From contig NZ_QSSH01000015.1 of the NCBI RefSeq assembly GCF_003438495.1, positions 5,364 through 48,557 on the forward strand: DNA of 43,194 nucleotides, given 5' to 3'. The notes beneath the pieces were generated by a model. The model was given only the letters and a program-made list of their open reading frames with translations, ran no database searches and was not told the origin of the DNA. Every line of letters begins with the position of its first letter. The first letter of the stretch is position 1. A program made the position numbers and the translations under genes. The DNA comes from Collinsella sp. TF05-9AC. Lineage in GTDB: Bacteria; Actinomycetota; Coriobacteriia; Coriobacteriales; Coriobacteriaceae. Of the stretch, positions 1 to 9,035 are shown one piece after another.

Positions 1-23
1 CCGAGCCGTACGCTTGAACTGAG

Positions 24-55
24 AAGGGGGAGCCCTCGCGGCCTCCCCCTTTTTT
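24..55 (+). terminator. Rho-independent terminator of an upstream gene outside the window
   Basis: A 9-bp stem (24-32 with 43-51, sequence AAGGGGGAG and its complement) closes a 10-nt loop and runs into a six-T tract. No gene end is visible before it, so it probably ends a gene lying left of the window. Confidence 0.75.
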
Positions 56-119
56 GCGTTTATGGGGCGTAAATGACTCAATTACACCAGACGATCTTAT
101 CGTTTTTGGTATTGAGCCC

Positions 120-587
120 TTATTTAAAGAAGATAAATCTAATAACAAGGGCAACTGCTATGGCCACAATGATCAAAAGCAGGATTGTCAGTCGATGCTG
201 CTTGCGTCTTTTACTTGACGAAACGAAGATTGATTTTCCCTGTTTTGGCGTTTCGAGATAGCGAGCCGAATGCGTCAAGGTTTGCTTGGGTCGAGAACCT
301 CTTTGTTGATGAGCGGCTGATGCTTTCAGTGGCTCATCACTAGCTGCGCTGTTTTTAGATAATGGTGCGTCTTTTAGATATACAGGGTCTCCCGAGGCGA
401 CGCCCATATGTTTACGTCCCGTTTGGGCATCCTCGAGTGTTTGATATCGATTTCTCGTCACATACTCGGGCTCCGGATCATTAATGGGCTCTTGCGAGAT
501 GTGGGGGCGATGGAACCGCGGCGGCTGCGTGGAAGTATCTTCCCCCCGTGTCGGCATAAACATTTTGTTCTGGTTTTGGTCGTCCAT
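120..587 (-). CDS. Hypothetical tail-anchored membrane protein
   Basis: 155 residues, not recognised as a known family. Residues 1-125 are polar, with many Pro, Gln, Ser and Arg and no obvious fold, so probably disordered. A basic patch (SSKRRKQHR) precedes one hydrophobic segment at about 133-152 (LTILLLIIVAIAVALVIRFI), followed by only three more residues. This predicts a C-terminal anchor with the long N-terminus in the cytoplasm. The start is supported by AAAGGG seven bases upstream of the ATG. It is divergent from hsp20 and shares a 277-bp intergenic region with it. Its role is unknown; comparison with other Coriobacteriia would show whether only the anchor is conserved. Confidence 0.6.
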   Translation of the reverse strand: MDDQNQNKMFMPTRGEDTSTQPPRFHRPHISQEPINDPEPEYVTRNRYQTLEDAQTGRKHMGVASGDPVYLKDAPLSKNSAASDEPLKASAAHQQRGSRPKQTLTHSARYLETPKQGKSIFVSSSKRRKQHRLTILLLIIVAIAVALVIRFIFFK

Positions 588-769
588 GATGCCCTTTAGC
601 TCGTTACCAACAACGTGTACGCGCTCATTGTAAGCCCCTTGCTATTTGTAGCTGTGAACATACTTGTTATTTAAGCTCTGGTTCAAAGAACCTTAACCTT
701 ATTAAAACCTGAGTCAAATACACTTAGATATGCTTATAGTACTGGACTCAAAAAACTTTATAGTCGATG

Positions 770-798
770 TATATATGAGCACTGGGTGGGCATATATA
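770..798. promoter_or_regulatory. Inverted repeat upstream of hsp20
   Basis: TATATATG (770-777) and CATATATA (791-798) form a perfect 8-bp dyad with a 13-nt spacer, 67 bases before the hsp20 start. The AT-rich right arm could also serve as a -10 region. It matches neither the CIRCE nor the HAIR consensus I know for heat-shock repressors. It lies between divergent genes and could act on either. Confidence 0.35.
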
Positions 799-864
799 AG
801 AGCGTCAAAAGAAGTCCCAGTCACCTAGAAGATGACTCGGCAGTCCTTAAAAGGAGTGGTAAAC

Positions 865-1296
865 ATGGCAAGCATGGTTCCTTATCGTTCGGTTTTTGGC
901 GTTCGTCCTTCTGCTAGCTCGTTGTTCGATCTGTTTGATGATATGACCGACCTTGCAAACAACTCGATTGCTTCCAAGGCGTTCCCCGTTGACGTTGAGG
1001 ATAAGGGCGACGGCTATGAGGTCAAGGCTTATCTGACCGGCGTCGCCAAGGACGATATCGATGTCGAGCTTAACGAGGGCCGTCTGTCCATTAGCGTGAA
1101 TGTCGAGGAAGACGAGGAGAACGAGGGCAAGAACTTCCTGCAGAAGGAGTTCAACTCGTACAGCGCGACGCGTGGCGTGTATCTAAAGGACGCTTCGAGC
1201 GAGGGCCTCTCGGCTAAGTACGCTGACGGCATCCTGACCGTTACGGTTCCCAAGATCGTCGAGAAGAAGAACGTTACGAAGATCTCCATCGACTAA
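865..1296 (+). CDS. Hsp20/alpha-crystallin family small heat-shock protein
   Basis: 143 residues. ATP-independent holdase that binds unfolding proteins in the cytoplasm. Residues 1-38 form a short variable N-terminus. The alpha-crystallin domain starts at about FPVDVEDKGDGYEVKAYLTG and ends with the characteristic GILTVTVPK strand. The C-terminal tail carries an I-x-I motif (ISI), used in this family for oligomer assembly. The ATG at 865 is chosen over an in-frame ATG 33 bases earlier because AAAGGAG lies just upstream of it and the protein then begins like other family members. It is a single-gene unit between a divergent hypothetical gene and a strong terminator. Confidence 0.93.
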   Translation: MASMVPYRSVFGVRPSASSLFDLFDDMTDLANNSIASKAFPVDVEDKGDGYEVKAYLTGVAKDDIDVELNEGRLSISVNVEEDEENEGKNFLQKEFNSYSATRGVYLKDASSEGLSAKYADGILTVTVPKIVEKKNVTKISID

Positions 1297-1322
1297 CTTC
1301 GTTGGTGTTCTGCGCTATTAAA

Positions 1323-1376
1323 AGACAGCAAAAGGGGCTGGGAAGCGATTCTCGGCCCCTTTTGCTGTCTAGGACA
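1323..1376. terminator. Bidirectional terminator between hsp20 and the WalJ-like gene
   Basis: A perfect 16-bp stem (1323-1338 with 1355-1370) has a TTTT run inside its 3' arm and the matching A run in its 5' arm. It lies between two convergent genes, only 8 bp from the end of the minus-strand gene, and probably serves both. Confidence 0.7.
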
Positions 1377-1378
1377 GT

Positions 1379-2188
1379 CTATTGAATGGTTGCCGGTTGA
1401 TACTGACTCGCAGGGCGTATCGAGAGTTTTCGCGATCCTTGGAGAAGGGTTGCGGAGCTGCCGACCTCGTCATCCAGAGTTGCGGCCAGAGTTTTGGCAT
1501 AGCTTTTGACGGTAAGGCTCGGACGATTGTTATCTTGGCTGATATGCATGGCAATGAGCTGTTCGGTGCGATCGGTAACAAGTTCGCGCGCGGCTTCGGC
1601 GGCTTGGCCATTGGAGAGGTGTCCCCTTGCAGACAGGATGCGCTCCTGAAGAAAGCGGGGATATTCTCCCTCGCGCAGCATGGTCACATCGTGGTTGCTT
1701 TCGAGCGCGAGGACTCGACAATCTTTGAGGGTGTTCATGGCTTGGCTCGATAGCTCTCCGGTGTCGGTGGCAAAGCCGATGGAATCATCGAGGGTGTCGA
1801 ATCGATAGCCGACTGGATTGATGACATCGTGTGACGTTGAGTAGGTTTGCACGTGGATGCCGGCAATGGATAGGGTGTCACCGGGATCGAATTCCTCGAC
1901 AGGCAGATGCGAAAGATTTTCTTTGCTCGAAAGAGTGCCCCTGCTGGCAAAGAGGGGGCCGTGCCAGTGCTTGCACCAGACATCGAGGCCCTTGATGTGA
2001 TCGCTATGCTCATGAGTAATGAGAAGAGCCGAGACGTTGTCTGCCGAGAGCCTCAGTTCTGCCATGCGCTTTAATGTCTCGCGGCGAGACAGTCCGTCAT
2101 CGACCATAATGAGCCCCTGCGGGCCCTCGATGAGTGCGCAGTTGCCTTTAGAGCCACTGCCGAGGATATGAAGGTGCAGACGAGACAT
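1379..2188 (-). CDS. MBL-fold metallo-hydrolase, YycJ/WalJ type
   Basis: 269 residues. The N-terminus has the GSGSKGNC signature typical of YycJ/WalJ proteins. The metal-binding motif THEHSDHIKGLD gives His59, His61, Asp63 and His64. Further ligand regions are visible at TSHDVINPVGY and FATDTGELS. In Firmicutes yycJ sits with the walRK two-component genes; here it is alone, and its biochemical role (a DNA or RNA phosphoesterase) is uncertain. The ATG at 2188 gives the canonical MSRLHLHILGSGS start; a longer reading to 2269 adds 27 residues that do not look like this family and would run into tilS. It is divergent from tilS, with 48 bp between the starts. Confidence 0.85.
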   Translation of the reverse strand: MSRLHLHILGSGSKGNCALIEGPQGLIMVDDGLSRRETLKRMAELRLSADNVSALLITHEHSDHIKGLDVWCKHWHGPLFASRGTLSSKENLSHLPVEEFDPGDTLSIAGIHVQTYSTSHDVINPVGYRFDTLDDSIGFATDTGELSSQAMNTLKDCRVLALESNHDVTMLREGEYPRFLQERILSARGHLSNGQAAEAARELVTDRTEQLIAMHISQDNNRPSLTVKSYAKTLAATLDDEVGSSATLLQGSRKLSIRPASQYQPATIQ

Positions 2189-2202
2189 AAGATTCCAAAG
2201 GA

Positions 2203-2208
2203 TACAAT
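2203..2208 (+). promoter_or_regulatory. Probable -10 element of tilS
   Basis: TACAAT lies 28 bp before the tilS start, in the 48-bp gap between divergent genes. The same hexamer occurs at 7988, 8093 and 28250 and, on the minus strand, at 10529-10524, always upstream of a gene. No clear -35 is visible here. Confidence 0.4.
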
Positions 2209-2236
2209 GGGTGCGGACGAATAGAGGAGGAAGCAA

Positions 2237-3775
2237 ATGCCTACGGTATCTCAGCATTATGGACACCATGCCGTGCCTGGGGCAGTCGATGAGACCCGGA
2301 CGAGGCAGCAGGCTGCTCCTGTCGTGCTCATGGTATCAGGCGGCGCGGACTCGACGGCACTGCTTCTTATGGCGTGCACATCAAAGCTGGATATCCAAGA
2401 CGGACGCGGTGTCGCCCCCATTGCTCGCGAGCGCCTGCATGTGCTGCATGTAAACCATCATCTGCGCGGCAAGGCGTCCGATGGCGACGAGGCCTTTGTG
2501 CGTGAGCTCTGCGCGCAATATGGTTTACCGCTGTGTGTGGAGCACGCTTATTTTGATGGGGAGTCGGGCAATATTGAGGCCGCGGCCCGCGAGGTGCGCT
2601 ATGCCGCGGCGCGGAGGTATGTTCGCGAGCTCTGCGCCCAGACGGGGGCACCGCGAACGGCGGCTCGTATCTGCACCGCGCACACGTCTTCGGATCGCGC
2701 GGAAACGTTTTTGATGAACGCGATTAAGGGTTCGGGGCCCGCTGGCCTATCGAGCATTCCTCGCCGGAGGAATATCGTGGTGCGTCCCTTGCTCGACCTA
2801 ACTCACGGCGAGCTCGTGGGCTATCTACAGGTACATGGTCAGCCGTGGCGTGAAGACGAGAGCAATGAGGATATCTCGTATCTGCGAAACTACGTGCGCC
2901 ATCGAGTGATGCCGGTGGTGGCGCAGCGCAACGCGAGCGTCTGCAAGACGATTGGCGCCGCCTGTGAGATCTTGGGTGATGAAGATGCGTTTCTATCCCA
3001 GCTGTCGGCACAGGCGTTTCGAAGCTGTTTGTGCAAAGAGGCAGCGGGCGCACTGGTGCTCGATGCCAGGCGCCTTGCTGCGGCCGAGGTGGTAATCGCG
3101 CGGCGCATCGTGCGACTGGCGATCAAACGCATCGATCCGGACGCTCGTCCCGAGATGCGGCATGTTGAGCGAGTCCTTTCCTGCGTTGCCGAGGGTGCCG
3201 GCTCGGTCACGCTTCCGGCGGGAATTGACGCGCGCGTTGAGTTTGGCATGCTGGCGTTTAAGGCCTCGGTGGCTCGCGAGGGCCTGGTCGCGGACTGGGT
3301 TACCGTACCCGGTCGTTTGCCGTTGGGCGGGGGACGTATGCTGGTCACAGAGCCGATGGCCGTTGAGCTGGGATGCGATATCGTGCGCCGCGCCCGTGAG
3401 CGTGCGGCTGCCGGGGAAGTGACAGCTTTGGTAGACGCGGCTGCCTTGGGTTTTGCCGACAGCGATAGTGAGCGGATCCTGGCGGGCTCGCGTGGCGAGA
3501 TCCCTGTCGAGGCGCGATTGGCGCGCCTGTGGGTGGACGGTCCCGCACCGGGAGACGTGATGTGCCCGTTAGGGATGAGTGGCCGAAGCAAGAAAGTATC
3601 CGACTTGCTAGGCGAGGCTCGCATTCCCGTTTCCGAGCGCGCCGGCGTGCCCATGGTGAGGACGGCGCCGGGAGGTGCCGTGGTGTGGGTCGCCGGAGTT
3701 CGCGCGGACGAGCGTTTTAAGTGCACGGCCGCAACGCGCGTGGCATATCTGCTCCGCGTGGTCGATGCGGAATAG
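2237..3775 (+). CDS. tilS: tRNA(Ile)-lysidine synthetase TilS
   Basis: 512 residues. Attaches lysine to C34 of the CAU-anticodon tRNA-Ile, using ATP, so that it reads AUA as isoleucine. The N-type ATP pyrophosphatase loop SGGADS is at 34-39. An HVNHHLRG segment and a later AHTSSDRAETFLMN segment are characteristic of TilS. The C-terminal domain (about 430-512; PLGMSGRSKKVSDLLGEARIP) is also recognisable. The start is supported by GAGGAGG a few bases upstream. About 25 residues precede the usual N-terminus, so a later start cannot be excluded. It is followed by hpt and ftsH, an order common in Gram-positive bacteria. Confidence 0.95.
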   Translation: MPTVSQHYGHHAVPGAVDETRTRQQAAPVVLMVSGGADSTALLLMACTSKLDIQDGRGVAPIARERLHVLHVNHHLRGKASDGDEAFVRELCAQYGLPLCVEHAYFDGESGNIEAAAREVRYAAARRYVRELCAQTGAPRTAARICTAHTSSDRAETFLMNAIKGSGPAGLSSIPRRRNIVVRPLLDLTHGELVGYLQVHGQPWREDESNEDISYLRNYVRHRVMPVVAQRNASVCKTIGAACEILGDEDAFLSQLSAQAFRSCLCKEAAGALVLDARRLAAAEVVIARRIVRLAIKRIDPDARPEMRHVERVLSCVAEGAGSVTLPAGIDARVEFGMLAFKASVAREGLVADWVTVPGRLPLGGGRMLVTEPMAVELGCDIVRRARERAAAGEVTALVDAAALGFADSDSERILAGSRGEIPVEARLARLWVDGPAPGDVMCPLGMSGRSKKVSDLLGEARIPVSERAGVPMVRTAPGGAVVWVAGVRADERFKCTAATRVAYLLRVVDAE

Positions 3776-3826
3776 CGTCCCACGTCTGCTATTCTGTGCG
3801 ACGTTGACGGTATTCCCGCGCTGATG

Positions 3827-3857
3827 GCGCACGGGCTGGTAAATTTACCCCGTGCGC
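3827..3857. promoter_or_regulatory. Nested palindromes at the hpt-ftsH promoter
   Basis: GGTAAATTTACC (3838-3849) is a perfect 12-bp palindrome. It is flanked by GCGCACGG (3827-3834) and CCGTGCGC (3850-3857), a second dyad on nearly the same axis. A TAGAAT hexamer at 3861-3866 could be the -10 of hpt. Position and symmetry suggest an operator; no regulator is identified. Confidence 0.4.
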
Positions 3858-3922
3858 TGCTAGAATGTGAAGTTCGCGTCCATACGGCGGTGTGTGGGCG
3901 ATAAGCACAAGAAAGGGTTGTC

Positions 3923-4471
3923 ATGGCTTCTCAACATCCGGATATCGAGAAGGTTCTGTTCACGCAGGAGGATATCGACGGTATCGTCTCTCGCCTGGGC
4001 GAGGAGATTACGCGCGACTACGCGGGTAAGGATCTGGTGCTGATCGCGGTTCTGCGCGGTGCCGTTGTCTTTATGGGCGACCTGATGCGCAAGATTGAGC
4101 TACCGACCAACATCGATTTCATGGCTGTTTCGAGCTATGGCGACGGTGTGAAGTCCTCGGGTATCGTGCGTATCATTAAGGACCTGGATATCGACATCCG
4201 CGGTCGCGACGTGCTGATCGTCGAGGACATTCTGGACTCGGGCCTGACGCTCAAGTATCTGATGAAGAACCTCGAGAGCCGCAAGCCCGCTTCTCTGGAG
4301 GTCGCCGCCTTCCTGTGGAAGGACGTTGAGGACCGCGTCTCGGCCATCACGCCCAAGTATGTTGGAACCCATTGCCCCGATGCCTTTGTGGTGGGCTACG
4401 GCCTCGACTATGCCGAGCGCTATCGTAACCTTCCGTATCTGGGCATTTTGAAACCGGAGGTTTATTCGTAA
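3923..4471 (+). CDS. hpt: Hypoxanthine phosphoribosyltransferase
   Basis: 182 residues, the normal length. Makes IMP (and GMP) from hypoxanthine (and guanine) plus PRPP in purine salvage. The PRPP-binding motif VLIVEDILDSGLT is at 98-110, with acidic E101 and D102. The flexible-loop region SSYGDGVKSSG is at 70-80, and the C-terminal FVVGYGLDYAERYRNLP segment matches Hpt. The start has AAGAAAGGG upstream. The ftsH start lies one base after its stop codon, and the ftsH ribosome-binding site is inside this gene, so the two are translationally coupled. Confidence 0.95.
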   Translation: MASQHPDIEKVLFTQEDIDGIVSRLGEEITRDYAGKDLVLIAVLRGAVVFMGDLMRKIELPTNIDFMAVSSYGDGVKSSGIVRIIKDLDIDIRGRDVLIVEDILDSGLTLKYLMKNLESRKPASLEVAAFLWKDVEDRVSAITPKYVGTHCPDAFVVGYGLDYAERYRNLPYLGILKPEVYS

Positions 4472-4472
4472 G

Positions 4473-6596
4473 ATGCCCGACGACCATAACGATAACAATT
4501 CCCAGACTCCCCGGGAGCCTAAGATCCCGGGGATGCCCGGAGGCAAGAAGCCCACGCGTACGGGCTGGCTGTATTTTATTTTGGCTTGCGCGCTTCTGGG
4601 CTACGCCTTCTTTAACATGGGCTCCGGCTTTGCCAATTCCAGCAATACCGTTAAGCTCGCGACGAGCGAGATGGTGAGCGCCATCAAGCAGGATCGCGTC
4701 GAAGATCTGACCTATACGGTTCAAGACGGAAGCGTGACGGGTCATTACTGGAAGACGAAGAAGGACAAGGGCGATACGAGCGAGCTCAAGAGCTTCTCCT
4801 CGACCTATGTCGGCTCCGATTCGCTTGCCGAGCTCATGGCGGAGCACCCCGATACCAAGTACATCGTCAACACCAACGATCCCGATTTTTGGGGCGACTT
4901 GGCGATGAGTGTGCTTCCGACGATCGCCCTTATCGCCATCATGTTCTACTTTATGCGCCAGATGATGGGCGCCAACAACAGGAACATGCAGTTTGGCAAG
5001 ACCAACGCCAAGACCAACGAGGCCACACGCCCCAAGGTCAAGTTTGAAGACGTTGCCGGCGTGGACGAGGCAGTCGAGGAGATCCGTGACTTTTTGAGCG
5101 ATCCGGATCGCTATCGCAAGCTGGGCGCCAAGATCCCGCGTGGCGTGTTGCTGGTTGGCCCTCCGGGCACCGGTAAAACGCTGCTGGCCAAGGCCGTTGC
5201 CGGCGAGGCGGGCGTGCCGTTCTTTAGCATCTCGGGTTCCGACTTTGTCGAGATGTTCGTAGGTGTCGGCGCCAGCCGTGTGCGTGACCTCTTTAAGGAG
5301 GCCAAGTCCCAGGCCCCGTCGATCATCTTCATCGATGAGATCGATGCCGTGGGACGTCAGCGCGGAGCTGGCTTGGGCGGCGGTCACGACGAGCGCGAGC
5401 AGACGCTCAACCAGCTGCTGGTCGAGATGGACGGCTTTGAGGAAAGCGAGTCGGTCATCCTGATCGCTGCGACCAACCGTCCTGACATCCTGGATCCGGC
5501 ATTGCTGCGTCCCGGCCGTTTTGACCGTCAGGTTACGGTCGACCGTCCGGATGTGAAGGGCCGCGAGCAGATCTTGCGCGTGCATGCCGAGAACAAGCCG
5601 ATGGACGAGGACGTTAAGTTTGAGAAGCTCGCCCAGATGACCGTTGGCTTTACTGGTGCCGATTTGGCGAACCTGCTCAACGAGTCTGCGCTGCTGGCCG
5701 CTCGCCGTCATCGTTCCGTGATCTCGATGGACGAGGTCGAGGAGTCGATGGAGCGCGTGATTGCCGGACCGCAACGCAAGGGTCGCGTGATGACCGAGGC
5801 CGAGCGCACCACGATTGCCTACCACGAGAGCGGTCATGCCCTGGTGGGCCACATCCTGGAGCACTCCGATCCGGTCCACAAGATCTCGATCGTCAGCCGC
5901 GGCCAGGCGCTGGGCTACACGCTGCAGCTTCCGCAGGAGGACCACTTCCTCAAGACCAAGAACGAGATGCTCGACGAGCTCGCCGTGTTCTTGGGCGGTC
6001 GCGTTGCCGAGGAGCTCATGTGCGATGATATTACGTCGGGCGCGAGCAACGATCTGGAGCGCGCAACCAAGATGGCGCGCGAGATGGTCACGCGCCTGGG
6101 CATGAGCGAGGAGCTGGGCACGCAAGTGTTTGGCGAGGCGCAACATCAGGTGTTCCTTGGTCGCGATTACGCCGATCACCAGGATTACTCCGAGGAGACG
6201 GCGCGCCGCATCGATATCGAGGTTCAGCGCATTATGCGTGAGGCCCATCGTCGTGCGGTCGAGATTCTGGACGCCCGTCGCGATCAGCTTGATCTGATGG
6301 CGAAGGTGCTGCTTGAGCGCGAGACCGTCGAGGGCGACGCCGTGAACGCCCTGCTCGACAACGAGTGGAATGCCTACCTTGAGCGCGAGGGCGATATCCT
6401 GGCGGCCAAGGAGGAGCGCAATGCCAAGGCGGCCGGCATGCCGACCAAGAAGCGCGCGCCTCGTATGAGCGAGGAGGAGCTGGCGGCTGATGCCGCGGCC
6501 TTTGCGCAGGCGGCCATGCAGGAAGATACCGAAGCCGCATCCGATGACGCCGGCGATGACTGTGCCGTCAACGCTGATACCGACACCGACAAATAG
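4473..6596 (+). CDS. ftsH: ATP-dependent zinc metalloprotease FtsH
   Basis: 707 residues. Membrane-anchored hexameric AAA protease that degrades misfolded membrane proteins and regulatory substrates. Transmembrane segments lie at about 31-50 and 143-161, flanking an extracytoplasmic domain. Walker A GPPGTGKT is at 229-236, Walker B is [11 protein letters not shown], and the second region of homology is [20 protein letters not shown]. The zinc site HESGH is at 451-455, with the distal Asp in [11 protein letters not shown]. The C-terminal tail (about 640-707) is rich in Ala, Asp and Glu and probably disordered. The ribosome-binding site CGGAGG lies inside hpt. A strong terminator follows. Confidence 0.97.
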   Translation: MPDDHNDNNSQTPREPKIPGMPGGKKPTRTGWLYFILACALLGYAFFNMGSGFANSSNTVKLATSEMVSAIKQDRVEDLTYTVQDGSVTGHYWKTKKDKGDTSELKSFSSTYVGSDSLAELMAEHPDTKYIVNTNDPDFWGDLAMSVLPTIALIAIMFYFMRQMMGANNRNMQFGKTNAKTNEATRPKVKFEDVAGVDEAVEEIRDFLSDPDRYRKLGAKIPRGVLLVGPPGTGKTLLAKAVAGEAGVPFFSISGSDFVEMFVGVGASRVRDLFKEAKSQAPSIIFIDEIDAVGRQRGAGLGGGHDEREQTLNQLLVEMDGFEESESVILIAATNRPDILDPALLRPGRFDRQVTVDRPDVKGREQILRVHAENKPMDEDVKFEKLAQMTVGFTGADLANLLNESALLAARRHRSVISMDEVEESMERVIAGPQRKGRVMTEAERTTIAYHESGHALVGHILEHSDPVHKISIVSRGQALGYTLQLPQEDHFLKTKNEMLDELAVFLGGRVAEELMCDDITSGASNDLERATKMAREMVTRLGMSEELGTQVFGEAQHQVFLGRDYADHQDYSEETARRIDIEVQRIMREAHRRAVEILDARRDQLDLMAKVLLERETVEGDAVNALLDNEWNAYLEREGDILAAKEERNAKAAGMPTKKRAPRMSEEELAADAAAFAQAAMQEDTEAASDDAGDDCAVNADTDTDK

Positions 6597-6606
6597 TCCT
6601 TCTAAC

Positions 6607-6646
6607 AAAAGCCTCCGCCGGGAAACCTGCGGAGGCTTTTTCTTTT
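6607..6646 (+). terminator. Rho-independent terminator of ftsH
   Basis: A 12-bp stem (6607-6618 with 6629-6640, AAAAGCCTCCGC and complement) with a 10-nt loop is followed by a T-rich tract. Confidence 0.85.
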
Positions 6647-6665
6647 GAGCGATATGGGGCTGTCT

Positions 6666-6725
6666 GTTGATTGGGGACAGACTTAAATGAGCGTTTTCAC
6701 GCATTTAAGTCTGTCCCCAATCAAC
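6666..6725. repeat. Perfect 24-bp inverted repeat with a GGGGACAG core
   Basis: Arms 6666-6689 and 6702-6725 are exact reverse complements around a 12-nt loop. The arm contains TTGGGGACAGACTTAAATG. It lies between the ftsH terminator and the aminotransferase gene. No T tract follows, so it is not an ordinary terminator; it resembles a REP-type palindromic repeat. Confidence 0.75.
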
Positions 6726-6785
6726 ATTGCTGCGGCACTGTGCTCGGCTAAAGCGTACAATAGCGCCTATGCGAAAGGGGAACAG

Positions 6786-7970
6786 ATGATCAACGAAACT
6801 ATGTATGCTCGCGGTGCGGAAAGCTCCATCATCCGCGAGATCTTTAGCTATGGTCTTGAGCGCAAGGCGCAGATCGGTGCGGAGAACGTATTCGATTTTT
6901 CGCTGGGCAACCCGAGTGTTCCGGCGCCCGCCGCTGTGGCTGCGTCCATTAAGAAGGCTTTGGAGCTGCCGAGCGACCAGCTGCACGGTTATACGCCCGC
7001 ACCGGGTCTGCCGCAATGTCGAGCAGCCGTCGCCGAATCGCTCAACCGCCGCTTTGGCACGAGCTATGAGGGCAAGGACGTCTTTATGACGGTGGGCGCC
7101 GCGGCTTCGCTCACCTGCACGCTCAATGCCGTTACGAACCCGGGCGACGAGGTTATTGTTATCGCCCCGTACTTTCCGGAGTATCGCGTGTGGATTGAGA
7201 AGGCAGGCTGCACGTGTGTCGAGGCGCCTGCCGATGAAGACACGTTCCAGCTGAGCGTGGACAACGTGCTCAAGGCGATTAGCGATAAGACAGCGGCCGT
7301 CATTATCGATTCGCCCAACAACCCGACCGGTGCCGTGTATACGCGCGACACGCTGACGCGACTGGCCGATGTTTTGCGCGAGGTTAACGCCAAGCGCGAT
7401 CCCGAGAATCCGATTATGCTCATCTCGGATGAGCCGTACCGCGAGATCGTGTACGGTGCCGAGGTGCCCTGGGTGCCCTCGATCTACGAGAACACCGTGG
7501 TGTGCTACTCGTATTCTAAGTCGCTATCGCTGCCTGGTGAGCGCGTGGGTTGGATCTTGGTTCCCAACACTAATCCGCAGGCTGCGCGTCTGATGCCGGC
7601 TGTTGCGGGCGCTGCCCGTACACTGGGTTTTGTATGCGCACCGGCGCTCTTCCAGCGCGTGATTATCGATTGTATCGATGAGCCGAGCGATATCGATGCC
7701 TATGCCCGCAACCGCACGGCGCTCACCGATGCTTTGACGGACTACGGCTATACCTATGTTGAGCCGGACGGTGCTTTCTACCTGTGGGTGAAGGCACTCG
7801 AGCCCGATGCGAATGCGTTTTGCGAGCGCGCAAAGAAGTATGAGTTGCTTGCGGTTCCCTCGGACAGCTTTGGTATGCCGGGTTGGTTCCGCCTGGGCTA
7901 TTGCGTGAGCTACGAAACGATTGTCAATTCGCTACCCGCTTGGAAACAGTTGGCGGACGAGTATCGTTAA
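6786..7970 (+). CDS. PLP-dependent aminotransferase, class I/II
   Basis: 394 residues. Fold-type I aminotransferase; the amino donor cannot be told from the sequence. The substrate and PLP-binding landmarks are in order: FSLGNPS near 38-44, SPNNPTGAVY at 176-185, ISDEPYRE at 213-220, and the Schiff-base lysine in SYSKSLSLPGERVGW (Lys245). An arginine for the substrate carboxylate is likely in WFRLGYCVSY near the end. The start at 6786 is preceded by AAAGGGG; an in-frame ATG at 6687 lies within the preceding palindromic repeat and has no ribosome-binding site. It appears to be a single-gene unit. Confidence 0.9.
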   Translation: MINETMYARGAESSIIREIFSYGLERKAQIGAENVFDFSLGNPSVPAPAAVAASIKKALELPSDQLHGYTPAPGLPQCRAAVAESLNRRFGTSYEGKDVFMTVGAAASLTCTLNAVTNPGDEVIVIAPYFPEYRVWIEKAGCTCVEAPADEDTFQLSVDNVLKAISDKTAAVIIDSPNNPTGAVYTRDTLTRLADVLREVNAKRDPENPIMLISDEPYREIVYGAEVPWVPSIYENTVVCYSYSKSLSLPGERVGWILVPNTNPQAARLMPAVAGAARTLGFVCAPALFQRVIIDCIDEPSDIDAYARNRTALTDALTDYGYTYVEPDGAFYLWVKALEPDANAFCERAKKYELLAVPSDSFGMPGWFRLGYCVSYETIVNSLPAWKQLADEYR

Positions 7971-8069
7971 AAGTAAAGCGCTCTGCCTACAATGTTTTAC
8001 GTGAAACGGGGTTTGGTGTTAAGCCGGACCCCGTTGTCATGGACGTTGTGTCTTTGGGATGGAGTGGTT

Positions 8070-8098
8070 TTACGACTATCGAAGGCTATGCGTACAAT
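8070..8098 (+). promoter_or_regulatory. Probable promoter of the PHP-domain gene
   Basis: TTACGA (8070-8075) and TACAAT (8093-8098) are separated by 17 bp, 37 bp upstream of the start codon. A second TACAAT at 7988-7993 and an 8-bp dyad (AACGGGGT, 8005-8012, with 8028-8035) lie further upstream. Confidence 0.45.
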
Positions 8099-8135
8099 GA
8101 ATATAAGCGACGGCCGTGCCAGATAAGGAGACCTG

Positions 8136-8957
8136 ATGCCCTACCTGCTTTCTTGTGACATTCATACCCATACGATGTTCTCTGCGCATGCATATTCGAC
8201 CATTGAGGAGAATGTGTACTGGGCGGCAGAGCGTGGTCTGCAGGTGCTCGGATCTGCCGACCATTTGAGCTCTATGGTTACGGCTTGCCCCAATGACCTG
8301 CGCAGTTACCAGTTCTTTATCAACCAGGATATCTGGCCGCGCATTTGGAGCGGCGTGCTGGTGCTGCGTGGTGCCGAGGCCGATATCGTTTCGCTGGACG
8401 GAAGCCTGTTTGGCGAGGACACTCCTGTCACGCTCGATATCGCCGGCGATTCGTACAGCCGTCAGCATTCACTGTTCGATTTGGTTACGCGTAATTTGGA
8501 TTATTTGGTTGCAAGCGTGCATAATCCGCAGATTGCTGAGGGCGCGACGCTGGCCCAGACGACCGAGATGTATATCAATGCCCTGGAGCACCCCAAGGTG
8601 TTCATGCTGGGTCACACGGGGCGTTCGGGCGTGCCGTTCGATATCGACGAGGTGCTGTTGGCAGCTAAGGCCAAGCACAAGATTATCGAGATCAACAACC
8701 ATAGTCTTGAACACGGTGTCGACACTGAGCATTGGGCCGTATGCCGCAAGATTGCCGAGCGCTGCGCCGAGCTGGGCGTGGGCATTGGCGTTTCGACCGA
8801 TGCGCACATTGGCATGGCAATTGGTAAGCTCGATTACGCTCGCAAGATGCTCGACGAGATTCACTTCCCGTTGGATCTGATCGTGACGCGCGATCGCGAG
8901 ACGCTGCTGCGCGAGATGGCGGCAGCCGGCGTGTGCGATCTGCGCAATGGGATGTAG
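8136..8957 (+). CDS. PHP-domain metal-dependent phosphatase
   Basis: 273 residues. The polymerase-and-histidinol-phosphatase fold is shown by the N-terminal metal site DIHTHTMFSAHA, an ADHLSSM motif near 42, an EINNHS segment in the middle and the C-terminal STDAHIG. These residues form the trinuclear metal centre of PHP phosphoesterases such as YcdX. The substrate is unknown. The start has AAGGAG at a good distance. It is a single gene closed by a terminator. Confidence 0.85.
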   Translation: MPYLLSCDIHTHTMFSAHAYSTIEENVYWAAERGLQVLGSADHLSSMVTACPNDLRSYQFFINQDIWPRIWSGVLVLRGAEADIVSLDGSLFGEDTPVTLDIAGDSYSRQHSLFDLVTRNLDYLVASVHNPQIAEGATLAQTTEMYINALEHPKVFMLGHTGRSGVPFDIDEVLLAAKAKHKIIEINNHSLEHGVDTEHWAVCRKIAERCAELGVGIGVSTDAHIGMAIGKLDYARKMLDEIHFPLDLIVTRDRETLLREMAAAGVCDLRNGM

Positions 8958-8977
8958 CGGAGTTTATAAACCAAGCG

Positions 8978-9011
8978 AAGGGGGCGGCCCAGGCGGGTCG
9001 CCCCCTTTCTT
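8978..9011. terminator. Terminator between the PHP gene and the RNA methyltransferase gene
   Basis: A 9-bp outer stem (8978-8986 with 8999-9007) extends inward by four more pairs (GCCC with GGGT) around an AGGC loop. It lies between convergent genes; T tracts are short on both sides. Confidence 0.65.
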
Positions 9012-9035
9012 GTCCCAAAAATATACTGAGGTTGG

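Noticed and set aside
4347..6704. 785-codon open frame on the minus strand opposite ftsH
   Set aside because: It is the antisense shadow of a GC-rich essential gene; its translation is rich in His, Leu, Arg and Gly without any domain, and it has no ribosome-binding site.
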